From: Streptomyces sp. NRRL WC-3618
Lineage (GTDB): Bacteria; Actinomycetota; Actinomycetes; Streptomycetales; Streptomycetaceae
Reading direction: 5' to 3'
Assembly (NCBI RefSeq): GCF_001280005.1
Contig: NZ_LGDW01000001.1
Span: 154,463 to 218,462, forward strand
DNA length: 64,000 bases
Shown here piece after piece: positions 28,100 to 38,589 of this stretch (within the stretch, counting starts at the first letter, position 1; each line of letters begins with the position of its first letter). A model generated the notes under the pieces. The model was not told the DNA's origin and ran no database searches. It saw only the letters and a program-made list of their open reading frames with translations. A program made the position numbers and the translations under genes.

Positions 28100-28960
28100 T
28101 CACCCGAGCCGTACGCTCGCCAACTGCCGCGACTGGGCGACGAGCCGGTCCGCGCTGTCCCAGACCTCGGCGTCCTCCTCCAGGAAGCCGCCGGCCAGGT
28201 TGCGGGTCGCTATCGAGACCCGCAACGGGCCCGGCGCCGGGCGGCAGCGCACATGCACGGTCAGTTCGACCGTCGGGACCCAGCCGGACACGCCCATCTC
28301 GAACGCGGTCGGCGGCAGCGCGTCGACGGCGAGGAGCAGGGAGAGAGGGTCGGGGTCGCGACCGTCCGCGAACCCGAACCAGGACCGCATCTCCCCCTTG
28401 CCGGAGGGCGTGCCGAGCGCCCAGCCGAGGGTGGCGGGGTCGAGCTTGAGCATCAGCCGGTCGGTGATGGTGGAACCGCCGGGCGCCGGGGCGGGGGCGT
28501 CCTGCGGGCCGAAGCACTGGTCCATGGGCGGGAACACGGGCGGCACGGCGGTTGTGCGGACGTCGTCGGGGAGGGCGTCCAGGTCGCCGTAGGAGGCGAG
28601 GACACGGATCCGCTCGATCTCCTGGCCCTCGTCGTCGTACTGGAAGAGGGAGGCCGCGCCGGTCGACAGCGAGCGCCCGGTGCGGACCACGTCCGTGCGG
28701 ACGACGGCCGGACCCGGGCGGGACGCGGTGAGGTAGTGCGCGGTGACGCTGAACGGGTCGCTGTGCGGAAGGGCGTCCGCGAGGGCGCGGCCCAGCACCG
28801 CCAGCAGATAGCCGCCGTTGACGGCACTGATGACGGTCCAGCCGGCGGAGAGTTCGGTGTCGTAGACACCGGGAGCACGCCGGGTGAGGGACGTGTCGCG
28901 GTCGAACTCACTGTCGCCGAGGCCGGCTCGCACGGCCTGGGCGGAAGCTGCTTCTGGCAT
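28100..28960 (-). CDS. TesB-like acyl-CoA thioesterase family protein
   Basis: 286-residue double hot-dog protein. The N-terminal half has VNGGYLLAVLGRALADALPH and HYLTASRPGPAVVRTDVVRTG, the C-terminal half has VDALPPTAFEMGVSGWVPTVELTVHVR and ends in NLAGGFLEEDAEVWDS. This is the pattern of the actinobacterial thioesterase family that hydrolyses acyl-CoAs. The start is the ATG at 28960; the long upstream frame lacks coding character. It is divergent from the esterase gene at 29127. The acyl substrate is unknown. Confidence 0.8.
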   Translation of the reverse strand: MPEAASAQAVRAGLGDSEFDRDTSLTRRAPGVYDTELSAGWTVISAVNGGYLLAVLGRALADALPHSDPFSVTAHYLTASRPGPAVVRTDVVRTGRSLSTGAASLFQYDDEGQEIERIRVLASYGDLDALPDDVRTTAVPPVFPPMDQCFGPQDAPAPAPGGSTITDRLMLKLDPATLGWALGTPSGKGEMRSWFGFADGRDPDPLSLLLAVDALPPTAFEMGVSGWVPTVELTVHVRCRPAPGPLRVSIATRNLAGGFLEEDAEVWDSADRLVAQSRQLASVRLG

Positions 28961-29126
28961 ACGTGAACGGTACAGCAGAAACATACTAAGCGGTAGCTTT
29001 CCCGGATGTCCGGACACGGCCGCTTGAGATGTCCGGTAACTGCTGCTTGGTAAGTTCCCGGAATTTCTTGGGTAAGGGTTCATCCGCAGGTGTGACCTCA
29101 GGCACCGGTTCGCACTCCTACCAGGT

Positions 29127-30374
29127 ATGAGCCTCACCGGTACGCCGTTCCTGATCACGACGATCGTGCTCGCCGCCATCGCCGTAGTGCTGCCCCTGGC
29201 CCTCTGGTCCCGGGTGCGGGGGCCCGCACTCGTGCGCGGGGCCGTCAGGCTGCTGATGGTGCTGTTCGCCCAGGCCACGGCGATCACCCTGGTCTTCCTG
29301 ATGGTGAACAACGCCAACAACCTGTACGACAACTGGGGCGACCTCCTCGGCACGAGCGACCACGTCCAGACCGCCGCCGATCTCGGTGCCGACGGCACCG
29401 GCGGAATCTCGCTGCACCGGCTGCCGAAGGTGAAGCAGACGTTCCGCAAGGCCTCCGGGCCGGGGATGCGCGCGGCCGGCGGAGTCCAGGTCACCAAACT
29501 CCGGGGTCGGGTCTCGGGCGTCGACGCCGAGGTCTACGTCTGGCTGCCGCCGCAGTACCACGAGGCCGCCTACCGGCACCGCGCCTTCCCGGTCGTCGAA
29601 CTGCTGCCGGGCTACCCCGGCTCACCCAAGGCCTGGTTCGGTTCGCTGCACGCGACCGCGCAACTGCTGCCGTTGATGAAGAGCGGCCAGATCACGCCCT
29701 TCATCCTGGTGGCGCCGCGCACGAGCCTCGTCTCCGACGCGGACACCGGCTGCGCCAACATCCCGGGCCGGGTGAACGCGGACTCGTGGCTCAGCATCGA
29801 CGTACCGAAAATGGTCATGGACAACTTCCGCGCCGAGAGCGGGCCGGGCGGCTGGGCCGTGGCCGGGTACTCGGCCGGGGCGCACTGCGCGACGAAGCTC
29901 GCGGTGGCGCACCCCGACCGCTTCCACGCCGCTGTCTCCATGTCCGGCTACAACGACCCGATGGCCGAACCCGTCTCGCTGACCGCGCAGGACCCTCGGC
30001 TGCGGACCGCGAACAACCCGTACCTGCTCCTCAAGAACGCCCGTGTCCCGCCCGCGGTCGCGCTCTACTTCTCCGGCGAGTCCGGCGACGGCTACCAGAC
30101 CGGCATGGCCATGAAGAAGGTGGCGAAGCCGCCGACGAAGGTGGACGTGGTGTACCTGCCGCGCAGCGCCGGCGGCCACAACATGGCACTGTGGCGGCCC
30201 CAGATCACCACGGTGTTCCGCTGGCTGACCCAGCAGTTCGACGCGGGCGACCGGAAGCCGGGCGCCGGCACGACTACCCGGACTCTCCCTCACGAGCCGT
30301 CGACCGCCGGTGCCAGGCGCGCGGCGCTCGCCAGTGGAACCGCATCGCGAGCAGCCGTAGTGCGAAAGCCGTGA
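29127..30374 (+). CDS. Membrane-anchored esterase (PF00756-type alpha/beta hydrolase)
   Basis: 415-residue protein with two N-terminal hydrophobic helices (about residues 8-27 and 38-60), then an extracytoplasmic alpha/beta hydrolase domain of the esterase-D/antigen-85 type. The nucleophile elbow is AVAGYSAGAHCATKLA, the strand before it FPVVELLPGYPGSPKAW, and the C-terminal His lies in RSAGGHNMALWRP. Such proteins act on cell-envelope or secreted esters. The C-terminal ~30 residues overlap the TRIC gene on the other strand by 101 bp and look non-conserved, so the true end may have been extended by loss of an earlier stop. Confidence 0.85.
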   Translation: MSLTGTPFLITTIVLAAIAVVLPLALWSRVRGPALVRGAVRLLMVLFAQATAITLVFLMVNNANNLYDNWGDLLGTSDHVQTAADLGADGTGGISLHRLPKVKQTFRKASGPGMRAAGGVQVTKLRGRVSGVDAEVYVWLPPQYHEAAYRHRAFPVVELLPGYPGSPKAWFGSLHATAQLLPLMKSGQITPFILVAPRTSLVSDADTGCANIPGRVNADSWLSIDVPKMVMDNFRAESGPGGWAVAGYSAGAHCATKLAVAHPDRFHAAVSMSGYNDPMAEPVSLTAQDPRLRTANNPYLLLKNARVPPAVALYFSGESGDGYQTGMAMKKVAKPPTKVDVVYLPRSAGGHNMALWRPQITTVFRWLTQQFDAGDRKPGAGTTTRTLPHEPSTAGARRAALASGTASRAAVVRKP

Positions 30375-30945
30375 CTACCGCCAGTCCGCTGGTGAACGGG
30401 GTCAACGCGTCGTAGCGGATGCACAGGACGACCAGGGCGGAGCCGACGATCGCCGGAACCGCGTACAGGTCACGGTCCCAGCGCAGCAGCGAGGGAACCT
30501 CGTTGGCGAGCACGTCACGCAGCACTCCGCCGCCCACGGCGGTCGCGAGACCGAGGGCGGCGGAGGCGGTGAGGCCCAGGCCGTGGTCGTACGCCTTCAC
30601 CGTGCCCGTGACACAGAACAGCCCGAGCCCCGCCGCGTCGAACACGTTCACGCCCGCCTGGATGCGCTCCACCTCCGGGTGGAGGAAGAAGACGAGCAGC
30701 GCGGCGAGCAGCGGGGTCAGGAAATACCCGAGATCCGTGAACGCGGCCGGCGGCACCGCCCCGATGACGACATCCCGCAGCAGCCCGCCGCCCAGCGCGG
30801 TGACCTCGGCGAGTACGGCGATGCCGAAGACGTCGAAGTTCTTGCGGACGGCGAGCAGGGCGCCGGAGATCGCGAAGACGAAGATGCCGACAAGGTCGAG
30901 GGTGTGCTGGACGGACGGGTTGAAGAGCTGCTGAATCACCCCCAT
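30274..30945 (-). CDS. TRIC-type cation channel family protein (UPF0126)
   Basis: 223-residue membrane protein with the duplicated UPF0126/TRIC unit: GIFVFAISGALLAVRKNFD and EVTALGGGLLRDVVIGAVPP, then LFCVTGTVKAYDHGLG and TAVGGGVLRDVLANEVP. The two GGGLLRD/GGGVLRD motifs are the pore-lining glycine signatures of prokaryotic TRIC channels, which conduct monovalent cations. The basic C-terminal tail overlaps the converging esterase gene by 101 bp. Confidence 0.92.
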   Translation of the reverse strand: MGVIQQLFNPSVQHTLDLVGIFVFAISGALLAVRKNFDVFGIAVLAEVTALGGGLLRDVVIGAVPPAAFTDLGYFLTPLLAALLVFFLHPEVERIQAGVNVFDAAGLGLFCVTGTVKAYDHGLGLTASAALGLATAVGGGVLRDVLANEVPSLLRWDRDLYAVPAIVGSALVVLCIRYDALTPFTSGLAVVTAFALRLLAMRFHWRAPRAWHRRSTAREGESG

Positions 30946-31002
30946 ATTCTCACCCAGAAACGACTGTGCACCTCACAAAGCAAGGCTGAAACGTTTGACG
31001 GC

Positions 31003-31026
31003 CTGCAAGACGACCTACAAGACGGG

Positions 31027-31038
<12 letters not shown>
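31003..31038. repeat. Three-copy 12-bp tandem repeat at the end of the M1 peptidase gene
   Basis: Units ctgcaagacgac, ctacaagacggg and ctacaaggcggg lie head to tail. The last unit contains the peptidase stop codon (TAG on the minus strand, 31029-31027), and the others form its 3' untranslated region. It looks like slippage expansion that may have changed the native C-terminus. Confidence 0.6.
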
Positions 31039-32418
<1,380 letters not shown>

Positions 32419-32734
32419 GAATCGTCCCTTCAGAGCATGTTCCGATCAGACGGACACCTAAGATCATGTACACGTCGACCCGACCATGTACATGACTTTG
32501 CCAACTCATCAGACATTGCGGGTTGATTGACGTCCGGCAGCCCCATCCCGAATTCCGTTATGCTCGAACGGGCGACAGCGATAAGGCAGTTGACCCCCCG
32601 TCAGCAAGCTCAACTCTTGCTCAATTCAGTGGAATTCCATTGACCTGCCTCGATCGGGCTTCATAAGGTCACTCTCGACCGGAGCGGTTCTCCGCCACAG
32701 CGGGAACCGGAGATCAGCCACATGGGGGAATTTC
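32419..32734. promoter_or_regulatory. 316-bp divergent intergenic region with an inverted repeat
   Basis: No gene is seen between the M1 peptidase and the secreted protein. An inverted repeat tcatgtac (32464-32471) / gtacatga (32488-32495) with a 16-nt spacer lies 46 bp upstream of the peptidase start and contains the perfect palindrome catgtacatg. It is a good candidate operator. The half nearer the secreted-protein gene is relatively A+T-rich. Confidence 0.5.
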
Positions 32735-33256
32735 ATGCACAAGAGAGCCAAGATCGCCGCGCTCATTCTTGCCGGGACGATGCCGGCACTCGCGGCAGCG
32801 GCACCGGCTTCGGCCCTGGTCACGCCGAAGAGGTCCTGCCCGATCACCTACGGGGTGCTGATCACGTCACACAAGGCCTACCGGATTCCGGCGAAGGGCG
32901 CCTACCTCAAGGACGGTCCGGGCGGCACGATGACGGCCTCCGTCACCAGGGCCAGCACCATCACGTACAGCCTCTCCACCTCGCTGGAGGTGTCGGCGAG
33001 TTACCTCTTCGCCTCGGCCAAGGCCTCGGTCAACGCCGGCATCACCAAGTCCGTGGCGATCACGACGGGCCACACGTATTCACACGACATCCACGCCAGG
33101 AAGTACGGCAACCTGCAGTACGGCTCCAACGGCTTCAAGGTCGGCTGGGAGTCGAACCGTACGAACCCGAACTGCACGACGACCACCCTCGCCAGCGGAA
33201 CGGCCGTACTGCCCGCGACCTCTGTCGGCTGGCACTACTGGGAAACCAGTTCCTGA
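32735..33256 (+). CDS. Secreted protein of unknown function
   Basis: 173-residue protein with a clear Sec signal peptide (MHKRAKIAALILAGTMPALA, cleavage near APASA). The mature part has two cysteines (in RSCPITYG and TNPNCTTTTL) that could form a disulfide, and is rich in Ser/Thr and alternating hydrophobic residues (STITYSLSTSLEVSASYLFA), suggesting a beta-sheet protein. The stretch resembles the amphipathic strands of small secreted or pore-forming-like proteins, but I do not recognise a family. The ATG at 32735 has GGGGGA about 6 nt upstream. It is monocistronic, ending at the 33280 hairpin. Confidence 0.8.
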   Translation: MHKRAKIAALILAGTMPALAAAAPASALVTPKRSCPITYGVLITSHKAYRIPAKGAYLKDGPGGTMTASVTRASTITYSLSTSLEVSASYLFASAKASVNAGITKSVAITTGHTYSHDIHARKYGNLQYGSNGFKVGWESNRTNPNCTTTTLASGTAVLPATSVGWHYWETSS

Positions 33257-33279
33257 CCGGCCGGTAAACGCAGGCCGTT

Positions 33280-33331
33280 GAACGCATATGCCCCGACAGC
33301 CATTTCACTGGCGGCCGGGGCATATGCGTTC
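33280..33331. terminator. Bidirectional terminator with a perfect 16-bp stem
   Basis: gaacgcatatgccccg (33280-33295) pairs perfectly with cggggcatatgcgttc (33316-33331), with a 20-nt loop. It separates the plus-strand secreted-protein gene from the minus-strand peptide transporter operon, whose last gene stops at 33346. Confidence 0.8.
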
Positions 33332-33345
33332 ACACAATCTTTTCG

Positions 33346-34524
33346 CTAGTTTTTCTCGCCGTCGGTTTCCGATGCCTCGGGATTGTCGGCGTTCTCGGTC
33401 TTCACCAGTTCCGCCGCGTCCTTGGCGGCCGACAGCAGCACGGTGTCCTGCGGGGCCTGGTCCTGGAAGTTCTCCGGGTGGTGGCAGGCGACACGCTGAC
33501 CGGGCTTGAGCTCCAGGAGCGGCGGCTCGACCGTCGTGCAGATCTGCGTCGCCTTCCAGCACCGGGTGTGGAACCGGCAACCGCTCGGCGGTGCGATCGG
33601 CGAGGGCACGTCACCCTGGAGCAGGATGCGCTCGCTCTTCGCCGCCCGACGCCTCGGGTCCGGGATCGGCACGGCCGACATCAGCGCCTTGGTGTACGGG
33701 TGCATCGGCGCCTTGTACAGGGACTCGCGGTCGGCCAGTTCGACGATCTTGCCGAGGTACATCACCGCGATCCGGTCGGAGACGTGCCGGACCACCGAGA
33801 GGTCGTGCGCGATGATCACGTACGTCAGGCCGAGCTCCTGCTGGAGGTCGTCCATCAGGTTGACGACCTGGGCCTGGATCGACACGTCCAGCGCCGAGAC
33901 CGGCTCGTCCGCCACGACCAGCTTCGGCTTCAGGGCCAGCGCGCGGGCGATGCCGATGCGCTGACGCTGACCGCCGGAGAATTCATGCGGGTAGCGGTTG
34001 TAGTGCTCGGGGTTGAGACCCACGACCGACAGCAGCCGCTGGACCTCCTTCTTCACCCCGCCCTCGGGCTCGACGCCCTGGAGCCGGAAGGGAGCGCTGA
34101 TGATCGTACCGATGGTGTGCCGCGGGTTCAGCGACGAGTACGGGTCCTGGAAGATCATCTGCACGTCGCGGCGCAGCGGACGCATCCCGTTGACACCGAG
34201 GTGCGTGATGTCCTTGCCCTCGAACTCGACCGTACCGGCGGTCGGTTCGAGCAGCCGCGTGATCAGCCGACCCATCGTCGACTTGCCGCAGCCGGACTCG
34301 CCCACGACACCCAGGGTCTCGCCGGACCTGACCTCGAAGTCGATGCCGTCGACGGCGCGCACCGCGCCGACCTGCCGCTGAAGCAGACCCTTCCGGATCG
34401 GGAAGTGCTTCTGGAGGCCGGTCACCTTCAGCAAGGTCTCGCCGGGGGCGGCGTCCTTGGCGAGGACGGCGCTCCCACTCTGCCCGGGATTCGTCACTGC
34501 CGCGTCCTCGGATTTCTCGCTCAC
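33346..34524 (-). CDS. Peptide ABC transporter ATP-binding protein (DppF/OppF type)
   Basis: 392-residue ABC ATPase. Walker [17 protein letters not shown], signature [17 protein letters not shown], Walker [16 protein letters not shown] and the H-loop [20 protein letters not shown] are intact. The C-terminal oligopeptide-transporter segment contains [21 protein letters not shown], the Cys-rich region that can bind a 4Fe-4S cluster in Dpp/Opp ATPases. Its ATG overlaps the stop of the dppD-like gene by 4 nt. It is the last gene of the operon, reading toward the 33280 terminator. Confidence 0.93.
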   Translation of the reverse strand: MSEKSEDAAVTNPGQSGSAVLAKDAAPGETLLKVTGLQKHFPIRKGLLQRQVGAVRAVDGIDFEVRSGETLGVVGESGCGKSTMGRLITRLLEPTAGTVEFEGKDITHLGVNGMRPLRRDVQMIFQDPYSSLNPRHTIGTIISAPFRLQGVEPEGGVKKEVQRLLSVVGLNPEHYNRYPHEFSGGQRQRIGIARALALKPKLVVADEPVSALDVSIQAQVVNLMDDLQQELGLTYVIIAHDLSVVRHVSDRIAVMYLGKIVELADRESLYKAPMHPYTKALMSAVPIPDPRRRAAKSERILLQGDVPSPIAPPSGCRFHTRCWKATQICTTVEPPLLELKPGQRVACHHPENFQDQAPQDTVLLSAAKDAAELVKTENADNPEASETDGEKN

Positions 34525-35618
34525 AGCTTCGGCGCAATCTCTTCGGTCCAGATACGCTCCCGCTGCTCCTGCGTCATGTGGCAGGCGGCCCAGTGCCGAC
34601 TGCCGACCTCGGCCAGTTCGGGACGGACCGTGCGGGTGACGTTGTCCTTGGGGACGTCCGCGTACGGGCAGCGCGGGTTGAAGGCGCAGCCGGACGGGAT
34701 GTTGATGAGGGAGGGCGGGGAGCCCTTGACCGGGATGAGGCGTTCCTGCTGGTCACGGTCGAGGCGCGGCATCGAGCCGAGCAGACCCCAGGTGTAGGGG
34801 TGCCGCGGCTCGTAGAACACCTTCTCGGCCGGCCCTCGTTCGACGCAGCGGCCGCCGTACATCACCAGGATGTCGTCGGCCAGTTCGGCGACGACGCCCA
34901 GGTCGTGGGTGATGATGATGACCGCCGAGCCGAACTCCTTCTGCAGATCACGGATGAGGTCGAGGATCTGCGCCTGGACGGTCACGTCCAGGGCGGTCGT
35001 CGGCTCGTCGGCGATGAGCAGTTCGGGGTTGTTGACCAGCGACATCGCGATCATCGCGCGCTGTCGCATACCGCCCGAGAACTCGTGCGGATAGCTGTCG
35101 ACCCGCTTGTCGGGCTGCGGGATGCCGACCCGGTCGAGCATCTCCACCGCGCGGCGCTTGGCCGTCTTCTTGTCGACCTTGTTGTGGATGCGGTACGCCT
35201 CCACGATCTGCTGGCCGATCGTGTAGTACGGGTGCAGCGCCGACAGCGGGTCCTGGAAGATCATGGACATCTCGCGGCCGCGCAGCTTACGGACGTAGTC
35301 CGCGTCTGCGGTCAGCAGTTCCGTGCCGTCCAGCCAGATCTCGCCGGACACCTGCGCCTTGCGCTTGCCGTACTGGCCGGCGCTGTGCAGGCCCATGATG
35401 CCGAGCGAGGTCACCGACTTGCCGGAACCGGACTCGCCCACGATGCCGAGGGTCTTGCCCTTCTCCAGCTGGAAGGTGAGCCCGTCGACGGACTTGACGA
35501 TGCCGTCGTCGGTCGGGAAGTGCACCCTCAGGTCGCGCACTTCGAGGAAGGCTGTCGGGGCCGTCAGCGCGGTGGTGGGCTCGCCCACGGCCGCTCCGCT
35601 CTTGCTGAGTTCGGTCAT
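34521..35618 (-). CDS. Peptide ABC transporter ATP-binding protein (DppD/OppD type)
   Basis: 365-residue ABC ATPase, partner of the downstream DppF-like protein. Walker [17 protein letters not shown], signature [15 protein letters not shown], Walker [15 protein letters not shown] and [19 protein letters not shown] are present, as is the C-terminal [15 protein letters not shown] cysteine motif. Start ATG at 35618. It overlaps the permease gene by 4 nt at its start and dppF by 4 nt at its end, giving full translational coupling. Confidence 0.93.
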   Translation of the reverse strand: MTELSKSGAAVGEPTTALTAPTAFLEVRDLRVHFPTDDGIVKSVDGLTFQLEKGKTLGIVGESGSGKSVTSLGIMGLHSAGQYGKRKAQVSGEIWLDGTELLTADADYVRKLRGREMSMIFQDPLSALHPYYTIGQQIVEAYRIHNKVDKKTAKRRAVEMLDRVGIPQPDKRVDSYPHEFSGGMRQRAMIAMSLVNNPELLIADEPTTALDVTVQAQILDLIRDLQKEFGSAVIIITHDLGVVAELADDILVMYGGRCVERGPAEKVFYEPRHPYTWGLLGSMPRLDRDQQERLIPVKGSPPSLINIPSGCAFNPRCPYADVPKDNVTRTVRPELAEVGSRHWAACHMTQEQRERIWTEEIAPKL

Positions 35619-36613
35619 GACAGCCTCACTCGGGGGTCGATCACGGCGTACAGGACATCCACCGCGAGGTTGGCGATGAGCACCGCGAGGGAGGTGATCA
35701 GGGTGACGCCCAGAATGATGGGCAGGTCCTGGTTCTTGATGCCGTTGAGCACGGCCTGGCCCAGTCCGGGAAGACTGAACGTGGTCTCGGTCAGGATCGC
35801 GCCACCGATGAGGGCGCCGAGGTCCATACCCAGCATGGTCAGGATGGGCGTCATCGTCGAACGCATGGCGTGCTTGCTGATGACGGTCTGTTCCTTGAGG
35901 CCCTTCGCCCGCGCGGTACGGATGTAGTCCTCGCCGAGGATCTCCAGCATCGTGGCGCGGGTGATCCGGGCGTACATCGCCGCGTAGAGGAAGGCGAGGG
36001 TGATCCACGGCAGGATCATGCCGCCGAGCCAGCCCGTGAAGCTCTCCTCGATCGGCACGTACTGCGCGTCGATCCAGCCGAGTCCGTAGGAGAAGATCGC
36101 CAGGCTGAGCAGACCGGTGAAGTAGATGGGGAGCGAGACACCGCCGAGGGCGATGACCATCGCACCGCGGTCCCACAGGCTGCCCCGCTTGAGCGCGGAG
36201 AGCACGCCCGCCGAGACACCGAAGACCAGCCACAGCACGGCGGCGCCGAGCGCGAGCGACAGGGTCACCGGGAAGCGGTCGGTCAGCAGCGGCCAGATGG
36301 CCTGCTCGCTGCGGAAGGAGTAGCCGAAGCACGGAGCGGCGCACTGGGTGACGTCGCCACCGGCCGCGTAGGTGCGGCCCGCGAAGAGACCCTTGAAGAA
36401 CTCCCAGACCTGGGAGTAGATCGGGTCACCGAGGCCCAGCTTCACCCGGATCGCCTCGACGGCGCCGGGGTCGGCCTGCTTGCCCACGAAGCTCAGGGCG
36501 GGGTCCACGCCGGCCCACTTGGGGACAAGGAAGAAGATGCAGAAGACCACCACGATGATGACCACGAGCATCACTGCGGCGGCGAACAGCCGCCTGATGA
36601 GATAAGCGAGCAC
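35615..36613 (-). CDS. Peptide ABC transporter permease (DppB/OppB type)
   Basis: 332-residue inner-membrane permease with the DppB N-terminal helix (LIRRLFAAAVMLVVIIVVVF) and the EAA loop EDYIRTARAKGLKEQTVI that contacts the ATPase. About six transmembrane segments. A short Cys-containing extracytoplasmic insert near GGDVTQCAAPCFGYSF is unusual. It follows the substrate-binding protein gene after 111 bp that contain a strong hairpin. Confidence 0.93.
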   Translation of the reverse strand: MLAYLIRRLFAAAVMLVVIIVVVFCIFFLVPKWAGVDPALSFVGKQADPGAVEAIRVKLGLGDPIYSQVWEFFKGLFAGRTYAAGGDVTQCAAPCFGYSFRSEQAIWPLLTDRFPVTLSLALGAAVLWLVFGVSAGVLSALKRGSLWDRGAMVIALGGVSLPIYFTGLLSLAIFSYGLGWIDAQYVPIEESFTGWLGGMILPWITLAFLYAAMYARITRATMLEILGEDYIRTARAKGLKEQTVISKHAMRSTMTPILTMLGMDLGALIGGAILTETTFSLPGLGQAVLNGIKNQDLPIILGVTLITSLAVLIANLAVDVLYAVIDPRVRLS

Positions 36614-36636
36614 AGCTCTCGGCCCGCTGCCCGAGC

Positions 36637-36667
36637 GCGGGCCACCGGAGGTTGTCCGGTGGCCCGC
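36637..36667 (-). terminator. Intercistronic hairpin between the binding-protein and permease genes
   Basis: gcgggccaccgga (36637-36649) pairs perfectly with tccggtggcccgc (36655-36667), 13 bp with a 5-nt loop. There is no T-tract. Such stems downstream of a binding-protein gene commonly stabilise its mRNA or partly terminate transcription, giving more binding protein than membrane components. Confidence 0.7.
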
Positions 36668-36724
36668 GGTCCGGCCGCGCCGGCCTTCACCTGCCTTTCG
36701 TGCCGTTCGGCGGGTGTGCCGGGA

Positions 36725-38521
36725 TTACTTCGTGGACTTCAGACCGAGGTTGACGAAGTCGTACACGCCGCTGTAGCCGTCGGTCGTGTAGACGTTCGCC
36801 AGTCGGTTGGAGCGCCAGTTGATGTACTTCTCGAAGACGAAGGGCAGGTAGTAACCGCCCTCCATGACCTTGTGGTTGATCTCGGTGGCGATCTTCGCCT
36901 TGCCCGCGTCGTCCAGCGTGGTGTTGTACTGGTCGAACAGGCCGTCGATCGCCTTGTCCTTGATCAGGCCGAAGTTGTTGTTACCGCTCTCCAGGATGTA
37001 CTTGCTGTCCCACAGCGGCAGACCGAAGCCCTGGACGGAACTGAAGTCCGCGCCCCAGCCCATGATGATGATGCCGTAGCCCTTCTTCTTCACGTTCGAA
37101 GGGCTGCCGATGATGCCGGAGGTCTGCGAACCGTCGAACTGGTCGATGTCGGCGGTGATGCCGACCTTCTTCAGCGACGCCTGCAGGGACGTGGCCGTGG
37201 CCACCTCGGTCGGGCGGTTGTTGCGGACGGCGATGGTGGTCTTGAAGCCGTTCGGCTGACCGCAGGCCTTCAGCTCTTCCTTGGCCTTGGCTACGTTGCC
37301 GTTCTTGTTCTCGGTGGCGAGCTTGTACGGGTCGTACTTCTGGCCCTCGGAACCCGGAACGGCCGGCGGCAGCATGTTGGTGCCGATGTCACCACCGGCG
37401 ACCGGACCACCGCGCGCGGTCTGCAGCGACACGTGGTCGGCGCCGTAGATGACCGCGTTGCGGCAGTGGATGTTGTCGAACGGCTTCACGCTCTGCGGGA
37501 AGACGGCGTAGCGGATGTAACCCGAGACCGGGTTGTCCACGTTGGCCTTGTGCTGCTTGAGCGCGGTGGTGCGCCCCTGGGCCTGCAGGCCGGTCTGGCC
37601 GATGTCCAGGTCGTAGTCACCGGCGATCAGGCGCGCGTCCAGGTCGTTGGCGTTGCTGAAGAACTTGATCGAGATCTTGTCCGGGTAGGCCTTGCGGACC
37701 GGGTCCGAGGCGGCCTTCCACGCGGTGTTGCGGACGAGGACCAGGTCCTTGCCGGGCTCGTACGACTGGAACTTGTACGGGCCGGAGGAGAACGGCTTCA
37801 GGCCGTACTTCGACTTGGTGTCCATGTCCTGGCGGACCGGGGACGCCGAGGTGAGTCCCAGCATGTACTCGAAGTCCGAGTTGGCCGACGGCAGCTTGAA
37901 GACGATGGTCTTCGCGTCCGGCGTCTCGATCGCCTTCAGGCCGAGCTTGTCCTTGGACGTGTCCTTGTAGGGGCCCTTGTACTCGCCCTTCGGGTCCAGC
38001 ACGTCCTTCAGGTAGACCGGGCCGCCGGACAGTACGTCCTGCGCCCACACGCGCTCGATGCCGTACTTGATGTCCTGGGACGTGACCGGCTTGCCGTCCT
38101 CCCACGTGGCCCCGTCACGCAGCGTGTACGTGTAGGTCTTGCCGTCGTCGCTGACCTTGGCGAGCCCGGTGGCGAGGTCGGGGGTGATCTGGGCGCCGGC
38201 CTTGCCCGGTTCCGGCTTGTACGTGACGAGCTGGCGGCTGTAGTAGCGGGCGAAGTTCCACATGAAGCCGTAGTAACCACGCGTGGTGTCCCACGAGTCG
38301 GCGTCCTGCGAAGCGGCGAACTTCAGCTCGCCGCCCTTCTTGACCAGCGAGGCCTGGGCGACCTTGTTGTTGGCCGCGTCGAAGCCGGCGGCACCGGTCT
38401 TCGAGCCGCCGTCGTCGTCACCGCCTCCGCCGCCGCACGCCGCGGTGGTCAGCAGCGCGGCGACCACAGCGGTAGCGGCCATGGCCTGCTTGCGCCGCCC
38501 TGAGGTGCGTTGGGTAGTCAC
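36725..38521 (-). CDS. Peptide ABC transporter substrate-binding lipoprotein
   Basis: 598-residue family 5 (DppA/OppA-like) binding protein. It has a signal peptide with lipobox LLTTAACG, followed by a Gly/Asp linker, then the family body: TYTLRDGATWEDGKPVTSQD near residue 135 and KPFSSGPYKFQSYEPGKDLV in the middle. The GTG at 38521 is chosen because GGAGG lies about 10 nt upstream; the longer frame to 38560 is less likely. It binds extracellular peptides and hands them to the permeases. Gene order here is permease C, binding protein, permease B, ATPase D, ATPase F. Confidence 0.93.
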   Translation of the reverse strand: MTTQRTSGRRKQAMAATAVVAALLTTAACGGGGGDDDGGSKTGAAGFDAANNKVAQASLVKKGGELKFAASQDADSWDTTRGYYGFMWNFARYYSRQLVTYKPEPGKAGAQITPDLATGLAKVSDDGKTYTYTLRDGATWEDGKPVTSQDIKYGIERVWAQDVLSGGPVYLKDVLDPKGEYKGPYKDTSKDKLGLKAIETPDAKTIVFKLPSANSDFEYMLGLTSASPVRQDMDTKSKYGLKPFSSGPYKFQSYEPGKDLVLVRNTAWKAASDPVRKAYPDKISIKFFSNANDLDARLIAGDYDLDIGQTGLQAQGRTTALKQHKANVDNPVSGYIRYAVFPQSVKPFDNIHCRNAVIYGADHVSLQTARGGPVAGGDIGTNMLPPAVPGSEGQKYDPYKLATENKNGNVAKAKEELKACGQPNGFKTTIAVRNNRPTEVATATSLQASLKKVGITADIDQFDGSQTSGIIGSPSNVKKKGYGIIIMGWGADFSSVQGFGLPLWDSKYILESGNNNFGLIKDKAIDGLFDQYNTTLDDAGKAKIATEINHKVMEGGYYLPFVFEKYINWRSNRLANVYTTDGYSGVYDFVNLGLKSTK

Positions 38522-38589
38522 GATCTCGGATCCTCCGAATAGATGAGAGATCCCGTGCAAGGTCCACGGGTCGCTTGGGGTACGGCGGG

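Noticed and set aside
35870..38503. 877-codon open frame on the plus strand
   Set aside because: It is antisense to the dppB and binding-protein genes, which have clear motifs. Long antisense frames are expected at this G+C content, and its translation has no recognisable domain.
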